A stretch of DNA of 64,000 nt from the NCBI RefSeq assembly GCF_903914075.1, contig NZ_CAIWNQ010000005.1, positions 1-64,000 of the forward strand, in the 5' to 3' direction. This stretch comes from Ruegeria sp. THAF57. Its GTDB lineage: Bacteria > Pseudomonadota > Alphaproteobacteria > Rhodobacterales > Rhodobacteraceae. Both the position numbers and the translations under genes were made by a program. Shown here piece after piece: positions 35,945 to 46,078 of this stretch. Under the pieces are notes generated by a model. That model worked only from the letters and a program-made list of their open reading frames with translations, was not told the origin of the DNA and did not search any database. Numbering within the stretch: the stretch's first letter is position 1; each line of letters begins with the position of its first letter.

Positions 35945-36627
35945 GAGGGGTGAAATGCCCTCATGTGATGGGCGGATTGCTCAGGGTCCCGGTCGGCCCC
36001 GGCGCTGACCGGGCAGGACAGGCGCGCGAGACAACCGCCCGTCATGCAGGTCTGACCTTCTTCGGTTGATAGATGGGCATGGCACGTGGCAACATCATAG
36101 AAATCCTGATTATTCAGCGCACCGACCGGACAGGTCGTCGTGCAGGGTGCCGGGCATTCGACGCAGGGCGAAGCGGTTGTGACTTCGGGGATGTCGAACT
36201 CCTGCGGGAAATGCAGCGCGCCACGGTACGAAATCATCATGCCAACCGTGTCATGAACCAACGCCCCAACCGGGCTGCTGAAGGTGCGTTGTGACTTCAG
36301 CGCCCAGTCTATGAACGGGGCGTAAGGCGGTCCGCCAAAGGGGAAATGGGCTTGCCCGCCCAATTCCTGCGCCATTTGGCCAATGACGCGCGCAGACCAG
36401 CGATCCACTGGATCAGGGCCTTGCCACTCGGGTGAGGTTTTCAGTACCGACCAAAAGGCCGAACCCGCGCCCAATAGAACCAGTGTGCCCCCGTCCAGTC
36501 CCTTGGCACCGCTTTTACGGGGATGGGTCGCGCCCATGACAATCAGGCCAGCTTGATGCGCAACACGCCCGACCCAGCCATAACTAATGGCCGGAGCGTA
36601 AGTGAGGGGGGTGGACTGCCCGGTCAT
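35941..36627 (-). CDS. 4Fe-4S ferredoxin-like protein
   Basis: The 228-residue protein has an N-terminal half without cysteines and a C-terminal part with ASPCVECPAPCTTTCPVGAL, a C-x2-C-x3-C-x3-CP cluster motif. A second group follows (CHAHLSTEEGQTCMTGGC then LSCPV) that could hold another cluster. It resembles the iron-sulfur part of epoxyqueuosine-reductase-like proteins but lacks their full length. Its electron partner is unknown. It sits between argB and the SixA-like gene, with a four-base overlap to the latter. Confidence 0.7.
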   Translation of the reverse strand: MTGQSTPLTYAPAISYGWVGRVAHQAGLIVMGATHPRKSGAKGLDGGTLVLLGAGSAFWSVLKTSPEWQGPDPVDRWSARVIGQMAQELGGQAHFPFGGPPYAPFIDWALKSQRTFSSPVGALVHDTVGMMISYRGALHFPQEFDIPEVTTASPCVECPAPCTTTCPVGALNNQDFYDVATCHAHLSTEEGQTCMTGGCLARLSCPVSAGADRDPEQSAHHMRAFHPS

Positions 36628-36645
36628 GGGACCTCCGCATTGGGA

Positions 36646-37509
36646 TTAGTCGGGCCGGATCAGCGACCCCGCGCCGTGCTCGGTAAACAGTTCCAGCAAT
36701 ACTGCATTCGGCGCGCGTCCATCCAGAATGACCACCGCCCTGACGCCGCTGTGCAACGCATCCAGCGCGGTTTCTGTTTTGGGGATCATGCCGCCTGCAA
36801 TCGTGCCATCCATCGTCATCTCGCGGATTTGGCCGGCTTTGAGTTCTGTCACCACCTCGCCGGCTGCGTTCTTGACGCCAGACACATCGGTCAACAGCAA
36901 AAGGCGATCCGCCTTCAGGGCCGAGGCAATCGCCCCCGCTGCCGTGTCACCATTGATGTTAAAAGTTTCACCTTCGCGACCCGCGCCCAAGGGGGCAATT
37001 ACGGGGATCACATCATGTGCGAACAGATCGTGGAGTATTTTGGGGTTCATCTGCGCTGGAGCGCCGACAAATCCCAACGCGGGATCGGCTTGGTCACAAA
37101 CAATTAGATTAGCGTCCTTGCCCGACAGGCCAACGGCTGTGCCGCCCTGACCGTTGATGGCCTGAACGATGCGTTTGTTGACCAGCCCCGACAGAACCAT
37201 TTCGACCACTTCTACGGTGGCCTTGTCCGTCACGCGTTTGCCGCCCACAAACTCGGACTGGATGTCCAACTGTTTCAGCATTGCGTTGATCATCGGCCCG
37301 CCGCCATGGACGATCACAGGGTTCACACCAACCTGACGCATCAGCACGACGTCGCGTGCAAAGCTCTCCATGGCCTCATCACTACCCATGGCGTGACCGC
37401 CAAGTTTGATAACGACGACCGCGCCGTCATAGCGCTGTAGGTACGGCAAAGCGCTGTTCAGAGTTGCAGCAGTAGCGATCCAGTCCCGGTTCATATCTCT
37501 TGTCTTCAT
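36646..37509 (-). CDS. argB: Acetylglutamate kinase
   Basis: This 287-residue enzyme has [54 protein letters not shown] and [14 protein letters not shown], the amino-acid-kinase motifs of ArgB. It phosphorylates N-acetylglutamate in arginine synthesis. The start at 37509 is chosen because GAGGA lies six bases upstream and the length matches the family; the longer frame to 37650 adds 47 unrelated residues. Confidence 0.96.
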   Translation of the reverse strand: MKTRDMNRDWIATAATLNSALPYLQRYDGAVVVIKLGGHAMGSDEAMESFARDVVLMRQVGVNPVIVHGGGPMINAMLKQLDIQSEFVGGKRVTDKATVEVVEMVLSGLVNKRIVQAINGQGGTAVGLSGKDANLIVCDQADPALGFVGAPAQMNPKILHDLFAHDVIPVIAPLGAGREGETFNINGDTAAGAIASALKADRLLLLTDVSGVKNAAGEVVTELKAGQIREMTMDGTIAGGMIPKTETALDALHSGVRAVVILDGRAPNAVLLELFTEHGAGSLIRPD

Positions 37510-37810
37510 GTCTTGTCCTCTTACCCTCGTGTTAGGCGTTTTGGACGCGTAAGCCAAGATCGCTGTTGTGGGTGTCATAGGTTGACCGGCCTGCAAATCC
37601 GGCACCGGGAAAAACGCCGTGTTCACCGCAGCGTTGCCAGCAAGCCTCAAGAGGTGGGTGCGAGAAGTCTGGCGTCCAACCTCATGGCAAAAGGGCAGAG
37701 TTCCGGCGTGAATTTCTTCGCGCCGGATTTAGGTGGTAGGTGGGATAAATGGGAAGCAGGCTGTAATACCTGTATCAACTGCCGATGAGGCGCTGCGCGA
37801 TTCTACGTCG
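37510..37810. other. Intergenic region between engB and argB
   Basis: This 301-base gap must hold the argB promoter on the reverse strand. Reading frames on both strands are short and lack ribosome-binding sites. I see no RNA gene and no clear terminator for engB. Confidence 0.5.
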
Positions 37811-38464
37811 CTACTCCAGCCCTGCAATTATCGCGCGCAGCGTTTCGATCCCGTCGCCCTTTTCGGACGAGGTCAACACGATTTCCGGGAAGGCGGCGGG
37901 ATGTTTGGACAATGCACTGCGCACTTGATCCAAGACCTTTTCGCGATCCTTGGCTTTGACCTTGTCAGCTTTGGTCAACACGCATTGAAAAGTCACGGCG
38001 CTGGTGTCCAGCAACTTCATGATTTCGGCGTCGACGGGTTTTACCCCATGGCGGGAATCAATAAGAACAAAGGCCCGGCGCAGGGTCTGGCGGCCGCTCA
38101 GGTACTGTTTCAGAAGCCGCTGCCACTTTTCCACCACCTTGAGCGGCGCGTTGGCATAACCATAGCCGGGCAAGTCAACCAGATACAGCTCGGGGCCTTG
38201 GGTGAAAAAGTTGATCTCTTGTGTCCGGCCAGGCGTGTTCGAGGCGCGGGCCAGACCCTTGGTCCCGGTGAGCGCGTTGATCAGGCTGGACTTGCCGACA
38301 TTGGAACGGCCAGCAAAGCAGACCTCTAGCCGATCCGGAGCAGGTAGGCCGTTCATCGCCACAACGCCTTTGACGAATTCCGAAGGCCCGGCAAACAGTT
38401 TGCGCCCGCGCTCCAGCGAGAATTCGTCGGGGGTCTCGGCAAGGGGGAAGGGAAGCGTTGTCAT
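37811..38464 (-). CDS. engB: Ribosome biogenesis GTPase YihA/EngB
   Basis: The 217-residue GTPase has G1 GRSNVGKSSLIN, G2 region NTPGRTQEINFF, G3 VDLPGYGYA, and G4 LTKADKVK. It helps assemble the 50S subunit. The start at 38464 is chosen because the MOSC stop overlaps it by four bases (ATGA) and homologues start at MTTLPFPLAE; the longer frame adds 27 Arg-rich residues. Confidence 0.95.
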   Translation of the reverse strand: MTTLPFPLAETPDEFSLERGRKLFAGPSEFVKGVVAMNGLPAPDRLEVCFAGRSNVGKSSLINALTGTKGLARASNTPGRTQEINFFTQGPELYLVDLPGYGYANAPLKVVEKWQRLLKQYLSGRQTLRRAFVLIDSRHGVKPVDAEIMKLLDTSAVTFQCVLTKADKVKAKDREKVLDQVRSALSKHPAAFPEIVLTSSEKGDGIETLRAIIAGLE

Positions 38465-39198
38465 AGCACCTGAACCGTGTCGCCGGACTTGACCTCTCCG
38501 CCGCGGATCACCTCGGCGTAGACGCCGAAATCCTGATGGTCCCAACTGTTCAGCGCGGCCAAAGTGTCCGCGTCGCGTTCACCGGTATCCGGGTTTGCGG
38601 TGGTGGCCAGACAGCGAGTGATCCGTTCACGCACGTGCAGCACGGCCTGTCCGATCTGAACTTCGCGACCCAGCCATTCGAATTCTTCCCACAGGGGCAG
38701 GCCGTTGAACCAGATATTGCCGCGCCAGCGCCTGATCGACAGGTCTTTGCCCAGTTTCTGCTCAACCGCTCTGTGCGAGGCCATGTTGCACAGGCTGACG
38801 GATGGGAAGTCACTGTCGGTCATTCCCCGCCCGGGCACGCGAACAATACGTGCAGACGCGGCGCGGTCAGCGGGCATCAATGGTTTTACCCAATCAAGGA
38901 ACGCATCCTGTTCGGTATCCGGCTGGAAACTCAGATCAGGGCGCTGTGGGTGGCTGAGTGCCACCGTATCACCTGACAGTTTCGCCGTAATTGCCATTAA
39001 TTGAGGGGCCTTGGCACCGCGACTGAAATTCGCGCAGGGCACCCATTCCGAACCGTCTGCTTTGGACGCCTCATGGGCGATCGCCCAAACACGATCCCCG
39101 GGCATGGTCTGCCCGGGGTTCAGTGTTACGGTTTCCACAGCTTCATGGCCGTGGCTTTTGATCGGATGCCGCCAGAGGCTGGTTACTTCTGCGCTCAT
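38461..39198 (-). CDS. MOSC-domain protein
   Basis: This 245-residue protein has an N-terminal beta-barrel stretch (VTSLWRHPIKSHGHEAVE) and a C-terminal MOSC domain with RWRGNIWFNGLPLWEEFEW and the cysteine motif ITRCLATTANPDTG. MOSC domains carry sulfur for molybdenum-cofactor enzymes. It overlaps both neighbours by four bases (yidC upstream, engB downstream), so all three genes form one translationally coupled unit. Confidence 0.9.
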   Translation of the reverse strand: MSAEVTSLWRHPIKSHGHEAVETVTLNPGQTMPGDRVWAIAHEASKADGSEWVPCANFSRGAKAPQLMAITAKLSGDTVALSHPQRPDLSFQPDTEQDAFLDWVKPLMPADRAASARIVRVPGRGMTDSDFPSVSLCNMASHRAVEQKLGKDLSIRRWRGNIWFNGLPLWEEFEWLGREVQIGQAVLHVRERITRCLATTANPDTGERDADTLAALNSWDHQDFGVYAEVIRGGEVKSGDTVQVL

Positions 39199-41024
39199 TT
39201 GTCATCCGTCTTTGGCGTGCGCTTGAAGCTGGATTTGATATTCCCGAACACGTCGGGCTTATAACCCTGGCTTCTCATGATCAGATATTGCTGGGTGAAC
39301 GTGATCGTGTTGTTCGCAATCCAGTAGACCACCAAACCGCTGGCAAAGCTGCCCAGCATGAACATGAACACCCACGGCATCCAGGCAAAGATCATTGCTT
39401 GCGTCGGATCAGTTGGCGCCGGATTCAGCTTTTGCTGCAGCCACATCGAGATACCCAGCAACAGCGGCAGGATACCGATGAAGATCAGCGCCATCAGGGT
39501 GTCCGGCTGCGGGCCACCCCAGGGCAGCAGGCCAAACAGGTTCATGATCGAGGTCGGGTCAGGTGCGCTCAGGTCCTGGAACGGGCCAAACCACGGGGCC
39601 TGACGCAGTTCGATCGTCACGAAGATCACCTTATACAGCGAGAAGAAGATCGGGATCTGCATCAGGATAGGCAGACAGCCCGCGGCGGGGTTCACCTTTT
39701 CCTTCTTGTAGAGCTCCATCATGCCTTGCTGCATTTTCTGGCGGTCGTCGCCTGCGGCCTCTTTCAGGGCTTCCATCTGAGGCTGCAGTTCCTTCATCTT
39801 CGCCATCGAGACGTAGGATTTGAACGCCAGCGGGAACAGGATTGCCTTGATGATCAAGGTCAGGCCGATAATCGACCAGCCCATGTTGCCGATCAGGGCA
39901 TTGATGTTGTGCAGCAGCCAGAAGATCGGCTTGGTCAGGAAATAGAACCAGCCCCAGTCGATGCTGTCGATGAACTTTTGAACACCGGCCGCCTGATACT
40001 CGCGAATGGTTTCCCATTCCTTTGCGCCAGCAAAAAGCTGCGTGGTTACCTGTTCGGTTGCGCCGGGGGCCACTGTGAGTGTCGGCAGAACAGTCTCAGT
40101 CTGATAGATTTTGCGGCGCGCGTCGTATTTCGCTGCGGCTTTGAAGGCCGAGCCTTCCTCGGGGATCAGGGTGGTCATCCAGTAGTGATCGGTGAAGCCG
40201 ACCCAGCCGCCTTCTTTGACCTGAAACACCTCGGCCTGCGCGCGTTCGTTGGGGTCAATGTCGAAATCGCGGACATCGCCATAGTCGATCTCGTCCAGAA
40301 CTCCGTCGGCCATGACCATCACGCCTTCATGCAGGATAAAGAAGTTCTTGAGACCGGGCAGATCACCATCCTCGCCGATACCGTGACGGGCCAGAATACC
40401 GTAAGGGGCCATGCCGACTTCGGCTTGGGTGTTGTTTTCAACGGATTGGGTGACCTCGAACATATAGTTTTCGTCCACCGCGATTGTGCGGCGGAAGGTC
40501 AGGCCGTTTCCGTTGTCCCACTTCAGCGTGACAGGAGAGTCTACGCCAAGAGTTTCACCTTGTTCCAAGGACCACTCTGTGTTCGGACCGGGCACATCCG
40601 TGCCGGCGACACCGGCACCCGGTGCCCAGCCATAAAGGGCGTAATAGGCAGATTCAGACCCGACCGGGGACAGAAGCTCGACAATCGGCGCGCCTTCTTC
40701 GATCGAAACCTTGTAATCCTTTAGATACAGCTCGTCGATGCGCCCACCCGACAGGGACAGGCTGCCTTCCAGACGGGGCGTGTCGATCTGAACTCGCGGG
40801 GCCTGTGCGTCGGGCAGTGTTTCTTCGGCCGCAGTGGTTGCTTCACCTACAGCGCCGGTACCCGTGGCGCTGGGGGTTTGAACCTCATTGGCCTCGGTCG
40901 CGCTGATTTCGGACTGTTCCGGTGACGTGGCCTGCTCGGGCGGCGGGAAAAGCACGAACCAAACGAGGATCACGAGGAAACTGAGCGCGGTTGCGAGGAT
41001 GAGATTCTTATTCTGATCGTCCAT
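39195..41024 (-). CDS. yidC: Membrane protein insertase YidC
   Basis: The 609-residue protein has an N-terminal helix (LILATALSFLVILVWFVLFP), a large periplasmic domain at about residues 60-350, and the C-terminal Oxa1-type core of five helices with MKELQPQMEALKEAAGDDRQ and NPAAGCLPILMQIPIFFSLY. It inserts proteins into the inner membrane with or without SecYEG. The start at 41024 (MDDQNKN) has AGGTGG upstream. It is separated from yidD by three unrelated genes. Confidence 0.97.
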   Translation of the reverse strand: MDDQNKNLILATALSFLVILVWFVLFPPPEQATSPEQSEISATEANEVQTPSATGTGAVGEATTAAEETLPDAQAPRVQIDTPRLEGSLSLSGGRIDELYLKDYKVSIEEGAPIVELLSPVGSESAYYALYGWAPGAGVAGTDVPGPNTEWSLEQGETLGVDSPVTLKWDNGNGLTFRRTIAVDENYMFEVTQSVENNTQAEVGMAPYGILARHGIGEDGDLPGLKNFFILHEGVMVMADGVLDEIDYGDVRDFDIDPNERAQAEVFQVKEGGWVGFTDHYWMTTLIPEEGSAFKAAAKYDARRKIYQTETVLPTLTVAPGATEQVTTQLFAGAKEWETIREYQAAGVQKFIDSIDWGWFYFLTKPIFWLLHNINALIGNMGWSIIGLTLIIKAILFPLAFKSYVSMAKMKELQPQMEALKEAAGDDRQKMQQGMMELYKKEKVNPAAGCLPILMQIPIFFSLYKVIFVTIELRQAPWFGPFQDLSAPDPTSIMNLFGLLPWGGPQPDTLMALIFIGILPLLLGISMWLQQKLNPAPTDPTQAMIFAWMPWVFMFMLGSFASGLVVYWIANNTITFTQQYLIMRSQGYKPDVFGNIKSSFKRTPKTDDK

Positions 41025-41147
41025 CTGGGACAGCCACCTTAAGCAGTGAAACACACCCGGTGGGTTCAACAGAGTGCAGCCCCAAAGGTCAAGCGGAATC
41101 GCCCCTGCTATCGTCGCGTATAAGGCTTTTGTGGCGTAATTTCGCGT

Positions 41148-42692
41148 TTATGACCCCGCCTGACGCCCGATCCTGGGTACACCCCCGACCTTGTTCCGGT
41201 GCGCAGCCATCCAGTCCAGAGTTTTTTCAAACGGCATTGGCTTGCCTATCCCGAACCCTTGAACATGATCACAGCCCAATTGTGCCATCAATGCATGTTC
41301 CCCGGGGGTTTCCACACCTTCTGCCAAAGTTTCCACGTTCAGCCTTTCCGCCATCGTCAGAATCGCGCTGACCAGTTGCTGCTGGCTGGCATCCTTATCC
41401 GCCTTGGCGACGAATGAGCGGTCGATTTTGATCCGGGACACGTCGAAGCGTTTGATAGACGCGATCGACGCATGGCCGGTGCCGAAATCATCCAGATCAA
41501 TGCAGCAACCCAAGCTGGATAGACCGATTACATTTCGGGTAATCACGTCATCGGGGTGCCGGGAAAACACGGTCTCAAGGATCTCTACCGCGAGCCTGTC
41601 AGGGGTAAGGTCATGCTGATCCAGTTCCCATTTCAGCCGATCCATCAGGGCAGGGTCGCGCAGTTCGTCGGACGAGAAATTGATGCCGATCCGGGGCACA
41701 CCGATCCCGGCGTGATCCCATTTCTGCATCGCCGCGAAGGCGTGGTGGCGCATAGCCTGCCCAAATCGCTCCATCAATTCGGCTTGCTCGGCAAAGGGCA
41801 AAAACACCTGCGGGCCGATGACGCCCTTTTGGGGATGCTCCCACCGGGCAAGGGCCTCGAACCCAGTTACCTTGCCGGTGTCTGTGGATATCTGAGGTTG
41901 AAACCATGGGCGGATTTCACCGCTGTCCAGCGCGGCCTCGAATTCTTTGCGCAGGTTCGCCCGTGTGCGCGACCTGCGGCGGGTTTCGCTGGAATAGGCA
42001 CGGATCGTTGATGGTCCGTTTCGCTGCGCCTCGCTCAGGGCTGCGTTCGTTGCGTCGATCCAGGAGTCGAACCCCTCTTCCTTAACGCTGGACAAAAGGC
42101 AGAAGCCGATGGAACAGGAAACATAAATGCTGGCACCGTTTACGCTGATCGGTTCGTCTATGGCGGCTTGAATGCGGCCAGACATTTGAATGCACGCTTC
42201 AAGATCCAGATGACTGGACGGGCGCAAGCCGATTGCGACCGAGTTCTGATCCAGTCTTGTCGTGATGTCATGCGTGCAGATCGACGACAGGACACGGTCA
42301 CAGAACTGTTCTGCCAAATGATTTGCCGCCGCCTGACCATGCAGGTCTAAAATGTCGGCAAACCCGTCCAGTGCGACAATCATGCAGGCAGAGTCCTCCT
42401 GCATGTTTCGGCTGGCCTCAAAAAAGCCCTCCATCTCTGCGGCGAACAAATCAATGGCCATCAGGCCGCTGGCTGCGTTCAAATCGGTGGACTCGGGTTG
42501 GACCTTGCGGACAAGCGCCATGATTGCAGCGATCACCACAGGCAGAATGAGGGCCACGAGAACAAGCGTACGCTCCCCGCCTATCCAAAACGCAGCAAGG
42601 CAGATCGCCGGCGCAAATGCCAGAACGGATGGTCCGCTGAACACGGTGGCTAGAAAATCGAGAGCTCTGTTAACAGAGAAATGTTTCCACAT
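41148..42692 (-). CDS. Membrane-bound EAL phosphodiesterase with degenerate GGDEF
   Basis: The 514-residue protein has two N-terminal helices (about residues 15-70), a GGDEF-like domain whose signature is replaced by RLDQNSVAIG, and a full EAL domain with GFEALARWEH, INFSSDELRD, IDLDDFGTGHASI, RIKIDRSFV and LAEGVETPGE. The EAL catalytic residues are present, so it probably hydrolyses c-di-GMP. The start at 42692 (MWKHF) has GGAAA upstream; ATG 42719 nine codons earlier is an alternative. It lies in the insertion between yidD and yidC. Confidence 0.9.
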   Translation of the reverse strand: MWKHFSVNRALDFLATVFSGPSVLAFAPAICLAAFWIGGERTLVLVALILPVVIAAIMALVRKVQPESTDLNAASGLMAIDLFAAEMEGFFEASRNMQEDSACMIVALDGFADILDLHGQAAANHLAEQFCDRVLSSICTHDITTRLDQNSVAIGLRPSSHLDLEACIQMSGRIQAAIDEPISVNGASIYVSCSIGFCLLSSVKEEGFDSWIDATNAALSEAQRNGPSTIRAYSSETRRRSRTRANLRKEFEAALDSGEIRPWFQPQISTDTGKVTGFEALARWEHPQKGVIGPQVFLPFAEQAELMERFGQAMRHHAFAAMQKWDHAGIGVPRIGINFSSDELRDPALMDRLKWELDQHDLTPDRLAVEILETVFSRHPDDVITRNVIGLSSLGCCIDLDDFGTGHASIASIKRFDVSRIKIDRSFVAKADKDASQQQLVSAILTMAERLNVETLAEGVETPGEHALMAQLGCDHVQGFGIGKPMPFEKTLDWMAAHRNKVGGVPRIGRQAGS

Positions 42693-42762
42693 CAGGTTTC
42701 CGGCCTTTCCCTTGGGCATCGCACGCTCAGGGTAACCGTAGAAAACCTATCTGAGTCAGTCG

Positions 42763-43656
42763 TTAACGCAACTGAGGAATTTTGCCCTCAATTTCGTCAT
42801 TTTTGTCAGAGTTCAGGCCCAGACCTTCGAAATCGAACAGCTTTGGGTCCAGCAGGTGCGAGGGCCTTGCATTGGTCAGCGCGCGGAACATCACCTGTCT
42901 GCGTCCGGGGCTGTTCTTTTCCCATTGATCCAGAATCTGTTTAACCTGCTGACGTTGCAACCCGTCCTGACTGCCGCACAGGTCGCAGGGGATGATGGGA
43001 TAGTTCATTGTGTTGGCGAATTTCTCGCAATCTGCCTCGGCCACATGGGCCAGTGGGCGGAAGACAAAAAGATCGCCTTCTTCATTCACTAGTTTGGGTG
43101 GCATCGTCGCCAGACGTCCGCCGTGGAACAGGTTCATAAAGAACGTCTCAAGGATATCGTCGCGGTGATGGCCCAGAACAACGGCCGAGCACCCCTCTTC
43201 GCGCGCGATGCGATACAGATTGCCCCTGCGAAGGCGTGAACATAGCGCGCAATACGTCCGGCCCTGCGGAACTTTGTCCATCACGACAGAGTATGTGTCC
43301 TGATATTCGATCCGGTGGGGAACACCCATCCGTTCCAGAAATTCAGGAAGAACAGTGGCGGGAAAGCCCGGCTGACCCTGATCCAGATTGCACGCCAGCA
43401 GATCAACCGGCAGCAGGCCACGCCACTTCAACTCATAAAGTACCGCCAGAAGCGTATAGCTGTCCTTGCCGCCCGACAGGCAGACCAACCAACGAGGGGG
43501 TTTGCCATCCTTGTCGTGGGCTGACGGACTTATCATCCCGTACTGCTCGATCGCCTCGCGGGTCTGGCGCACGATGCGCTTGCGCAGCTTCTTGAACTCG
43601 GTGGTCGAGGGCGCGCCAGCAAAGAGCGGGTGGATATCGTCAGCTTCGTCAAACAT
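42763..43656 (-). CDS. ttcA: tRNA 2-thiocytidine synthetase TtcA
   Basis: This 297-residue protein has the PP-loop motif [12 protein letters not shown] at about residues 58-69 and the two cysteine pairs expected for its iron-sulfur cluster ([11 protein letters not shown] and [14 protein letters not shown]). TtcA thiolates cytidine 32 of certain tRNAs. It has its own start in the yidD-yidC interval, with a hairpin upstream overlapping the aidB-like stop. Confidence 0.95.
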   Translation of the reverse strand: MFDEADDIHPLFAGAPSTTEFKKLRKRIVRQTREAIEQYGMISPSAHDKDGKPPRWLVCLSGGKDSYTLLAVLYELKWRGLLPVDLLACNLDQGQPGFPATVLPEFLERMGVPHRIEYQDTYSVVMDKVPQGRTYCALCSRLRRGNLYRIAREEGCSAVVLGHHRDDILETFFMNLFHGGRLATMPPKLVNEEGDLFVFRPLAHVAEADCEKFANTMNYPIIPCDLCGSQDGLQRQQVKQILDQWEKNSPGRRQVMFRALTNARPSHLLDPKLFDFEGLGLNSDKNDEIEGKIPQLR

Positions 43657-43682
43657 GCGCAGCCCCTACAATAGTTGACGGA

Positions 43683-43701
43683 ACCCGGCAAGTGGCCGGG
43701 T
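43683..43701 (-). terminator. Weak hairpin at the end of the AidB-like gene
   Basis: ACCCGGC (43683-43689) and GCCGGGT (43695-43701) form a 7-bp stem overlapping the stop codon of the acyl-CoA-dehydrogenase gene. The following reverse-strand bases are not a clean T run. Confidence 0.35.
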
Positions 43702-45317
43702 CATCCCAAGCGCCCCAGCAGCGCGTTTGTGTCCAGACCTGCGACCGATCCCGCGATCCGACCGCTGTGTTCGGCGATTCTGGTGGCGACAAAACCATCG
43801 GCCACGGGACCGGGCGCGTGTCTCAGCAACTGGGACGCAGTTAGCAAAAGCGCCGTGCGTTCAGCATACCAACGCGCCTCGGCTTCGGGTGGGATGCCCG
43901 GCCAGCGGTCGCGATGTGATTTTAGCGCGGCGTCGTATTCCCGATCCGCACCCGTTGCGGCGTTCAGTTCCGCTTGCAGAACCTCGGCGGCCAGCGGCTC
44001 TTGCGTCAACGTTCGCAGGATGTCGAGGCAGATCACGTTCCCCGACCCTTCCCAGATCCCGTTCAGGGGGGCTTCGCGGTAGATCAACGGCAAGGGCGTG
44101 TCTTCGACATATCCCATGCCCCCCAATACCTCCATGGCTTCTACGGCGACGACAGGACAGCGTTTGTTGTTCAGGAATTTGGCCAGTGCGACGCCAATGC
44201 GGGCAAAGGCGCGGTCCTCGGCGCAAACGCCATCAAACGCCTGGGCCACGCGCAATCCCAGCGTCAACGCCCCTTCCCAGTCCAGTACCAAATCGGCAAG
44301 AACGGAGCGCATCAACGGTTGGTCGATCAGCCGACGCTGAAAAGTACTGCGATGCAAGACCCAGTGGTGGGCTTCGGTCAACGCGGCGCGCATCAATCCG
44401 GCCGGGGCGATGGCGGTGTCCAGCCGGGTGTGATGCACCATTTCCAGAATCGTGCGTATTCCGGACCCTTCGTCACCAAGCTGAAAAGCCAGCGCGTCAT
44501 GATACTCGATCTCGGAAGAAGCGTTCGCCTTGTTCCCCAGCTTGTCTTTCAGGCGCATCAGATGGATCGCGTTGCGCTCTCCTTCTAACCACCGGGGGAC
44601 AAGGAAACAGGTCAAGCCGCCCGGAGCCTGCGCCAAGGTCAGGAACCCGTCTGACATTGGGGCCGAGCAGAACCACTTGTGCCCGCGCAACCGCCAGTGA
44701 TCGCCGTCCCGTGTGGCGGTTGTTGTGTTGGCCCGCACATCCGAGCCGCCCTGTTTCTCGGTCATTGCCATGCCCAGCGTGGCGCTGCTTTTGTCAGATA
44801 TGGGGTTGATCGTCCCGTCGTAGCCGAAGGCGGACAGTTTTGGACGCCAGATCGAGGCCAAGTGTGCGTCAGCTTCGATTGCAGGAATTGCGGCATAGGT
44901 CATAGTCAGCGGGCAGCAATGTCCGGGCTCGACCTGACTGGCCAAATACACCATTGCCGCATGGGTGGTGTGGCCACCGGGTTGTCCGTCCCAGGCCAAC
45001 GCTGCATAGCCAGCGGATTGGCTGATCTCCATCATCTGGTGATACGCGGGATGGAATCTGACTTCGTCGATGCGACGGCCACCTTGATCGAACGGCACAA
45101 GTTCAGGCGTGTGCCGATTGGCCTCGCGCCCCAACTCGCGCGTTTCAGCGCGGCCCAGTATGTCACCATAGGTCGATACCGGGTCGGCGCGCGCACCGAA
45201 ATTGTGCAGAAGGTTTTGGAGAACAGGATCAGCCACCCAAAGGTCGCTGTCACCGCGCAAAGGAGGTTGGTTCACGACGTCATGCGTGGGCAGAGTGTGA
45301 CGCGCCTGGGATGTCAT
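43701..45317 (-). CDS. AidB-like acyl-CoA dehydrogenase family protein
   Basis: The 538-residue protein has the long N-terminal and C-terminal parts of the AidB subgroup and the flavin-dehydrogenase core: MAMTEKQGGSDVRANTT, LGNKANASSEIEYHDAL and LIYREAPLNGIWEGSGNVIC. In E. coli AidB is induced by alkylation and binds DNA near promoters. Here the role is inferred only from family. It ends next to ttcA and starts 57 bases from yidD. Confidence 0.9.
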   Translation of the reverse strand: MTSQARHTLPTHDVVNQPPLRGDSDLWVADPVLQNLLHNFGARADPVSTYGDILGRAETRELGREANRHTPELVPFDQGGRRIDEVRFHPAYHQMMEISQSAGYAALAWDGQPGGHTTHAAMVYLASQVEPGHCCPLTMTYAAIPAIEADAHLASIWRPKLSAFGYDGTINPISDKSSATLGMAMTEKQGGSDVRANTTTATRDGDHWRLRGHKWFCSAPMSDGFLTLAQAPGGLTCFLVPRWLEGERNAIHLMRLKDKLGNKANASSEIEYHDALAFQLGDEGSGIRTILEMVHHTRLDTAIAPAGLMRAALTEAHHWVLHRSTFQRRLIDQPLMRSVLADLVLDWEGALTLGLRVAQAFDGVCAEDRAFARIGVALAKFLNNKRCPVVAVEAMEVLGGMGYVEDTPLPLIYREAPLNGIWEGSGNVICLDILRTLTQEPLAAEVLQAELNAATGADREYDAALKSHRDRWPGIPPEAEARWYAERTALLLTASQLLRHAPGPVADGFVATRIAEHSGRIAGSVAGLDTNALLGRLG

Positions 45318-45373
45318 TTGAGCCTCCGGCTGAATAGGGCAACTGTTCAGCGCGGATCGGAACGGGTCAAGTG

Positions 45374-45631
45374 TTACTGCGGGTCGTGGGAAGAGCGTTC
45401 ACAGTCCGAACAGCCCGGTACGGGATCATAACCATCCCCGCCCCAGGGGTGGCAGCGCCCGATGCGCCGGATAGTCAGCCAGGTTCCCTTTACCGGGCCA
45501 TGCTTTTCCAACGCTTCAAGGGCATAGGCCGAACAGGTTGGTTGATACCGGCAGTTAAAACCGACCCAAGGGCTGAAAACCAACCGATAGATCCGGATGG
45601 GCAGGGCGAGGATATGGGAAAGCAGCGTCAC
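45374..45631 (-). CDS. yidD: Membrane protein insertion efficiency factor YidD
   Basis: This 85-residue protein contains [20 protein letters not shown] and the C-terminal part [16 protein letters not shown] with the conserved cysteines. YidD supports YidC-dependent insertion. It overlaps rnpA by four bases, the conserved rpmH-rnpA-yidD order. Confidence 0.95.
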   Translation of the reverse strand: MTLLSHILALPIRIYRLVFSPWVGFNCRYQPTCSAYALEALEKHGPVKGTWLTIRRIGRCHPWGGDGYDPVPGCSDCERSSHDPQ

Positions 45632-46059
45632 GTCTTCGCGCTGTGAATTTTGCGCAGCGCGTATCGCAAATCGCCCAGCAGCGCGTCATAGGGGCGTCCT
45701 GCGGTGACCTCGGCGCGACCTATAAGGACATAGTCCCAACCGCTTTCCCCACTGTCCGGTAGGACCGCGCGAGCCGCCTCGCGCAGTCTGCGCTTGGCGC
45801 GATTGCGTGCCACGGCATTGCCAACTTTCTTCGAGCAGGTAAAACCGACGCGAATTCCGTCTGCTTCATCATCGGCGCGCTTTCGGGCCTGAACCATCAT
45901 CGACGGTGTCCCCTGCCTGCGCGCGCGCGCGGCTTTCAGGAAATCGGACCGTTTTTTGAGGATGAGCAGAGTTTCAGGCGCGCAAACGGACGCCGCCGGG
46001 GGCTTCACCCTCGGTTGGTTGTTACCATCCTCAGGGGCCTCCGGCGGCGTCATGTTCAT
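45628..46059 (-). CDS. rnpA: Ribonuclease P protein component
   Basis: The 143-residue product carries the RnpA core [20 protein letters not shown], the RNR motif in [20 protein letters not shown], and a C-terminal [19 protein letters not shown]. The N-terminal 28 residues are longer than in most family members, so a later start is possible. It forms RNase P with the M1-type RNA, which is not in this window. It overlaps yidD by four bases. Confidence 0.93.
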   Translation of the reverse strand: MNMTPPEAPEDGNNQPRVKPPAASVCAPETLLILKKRSDFLKAARARRQGTPSMMVQARKRADDEADGIRVGFTCSKKVGNAVARNRAKRRLREAARAVLPDSGESGWDYVLIGRAEVTAGRPYDALLGDLRYALRKIHSAKT

Positions 46060-46078
46060 AACCTGATCGGTGAGCGGT

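Noticed and set aside
37513..37788. 91-codon forward frame between argB and engB ending in CNTCINC
   Set aside because: No ribosome-binding site, mixed composition and convergence with flanking reverse genes; the cysteines alone do not support a gene.
39288..40724. 478-codon forward reading frame opposite yidC
   Set aside because: It lies entirely antisense to a clear yidC gene and has Arg/Gln/His-rich shadow composition with no family motif.
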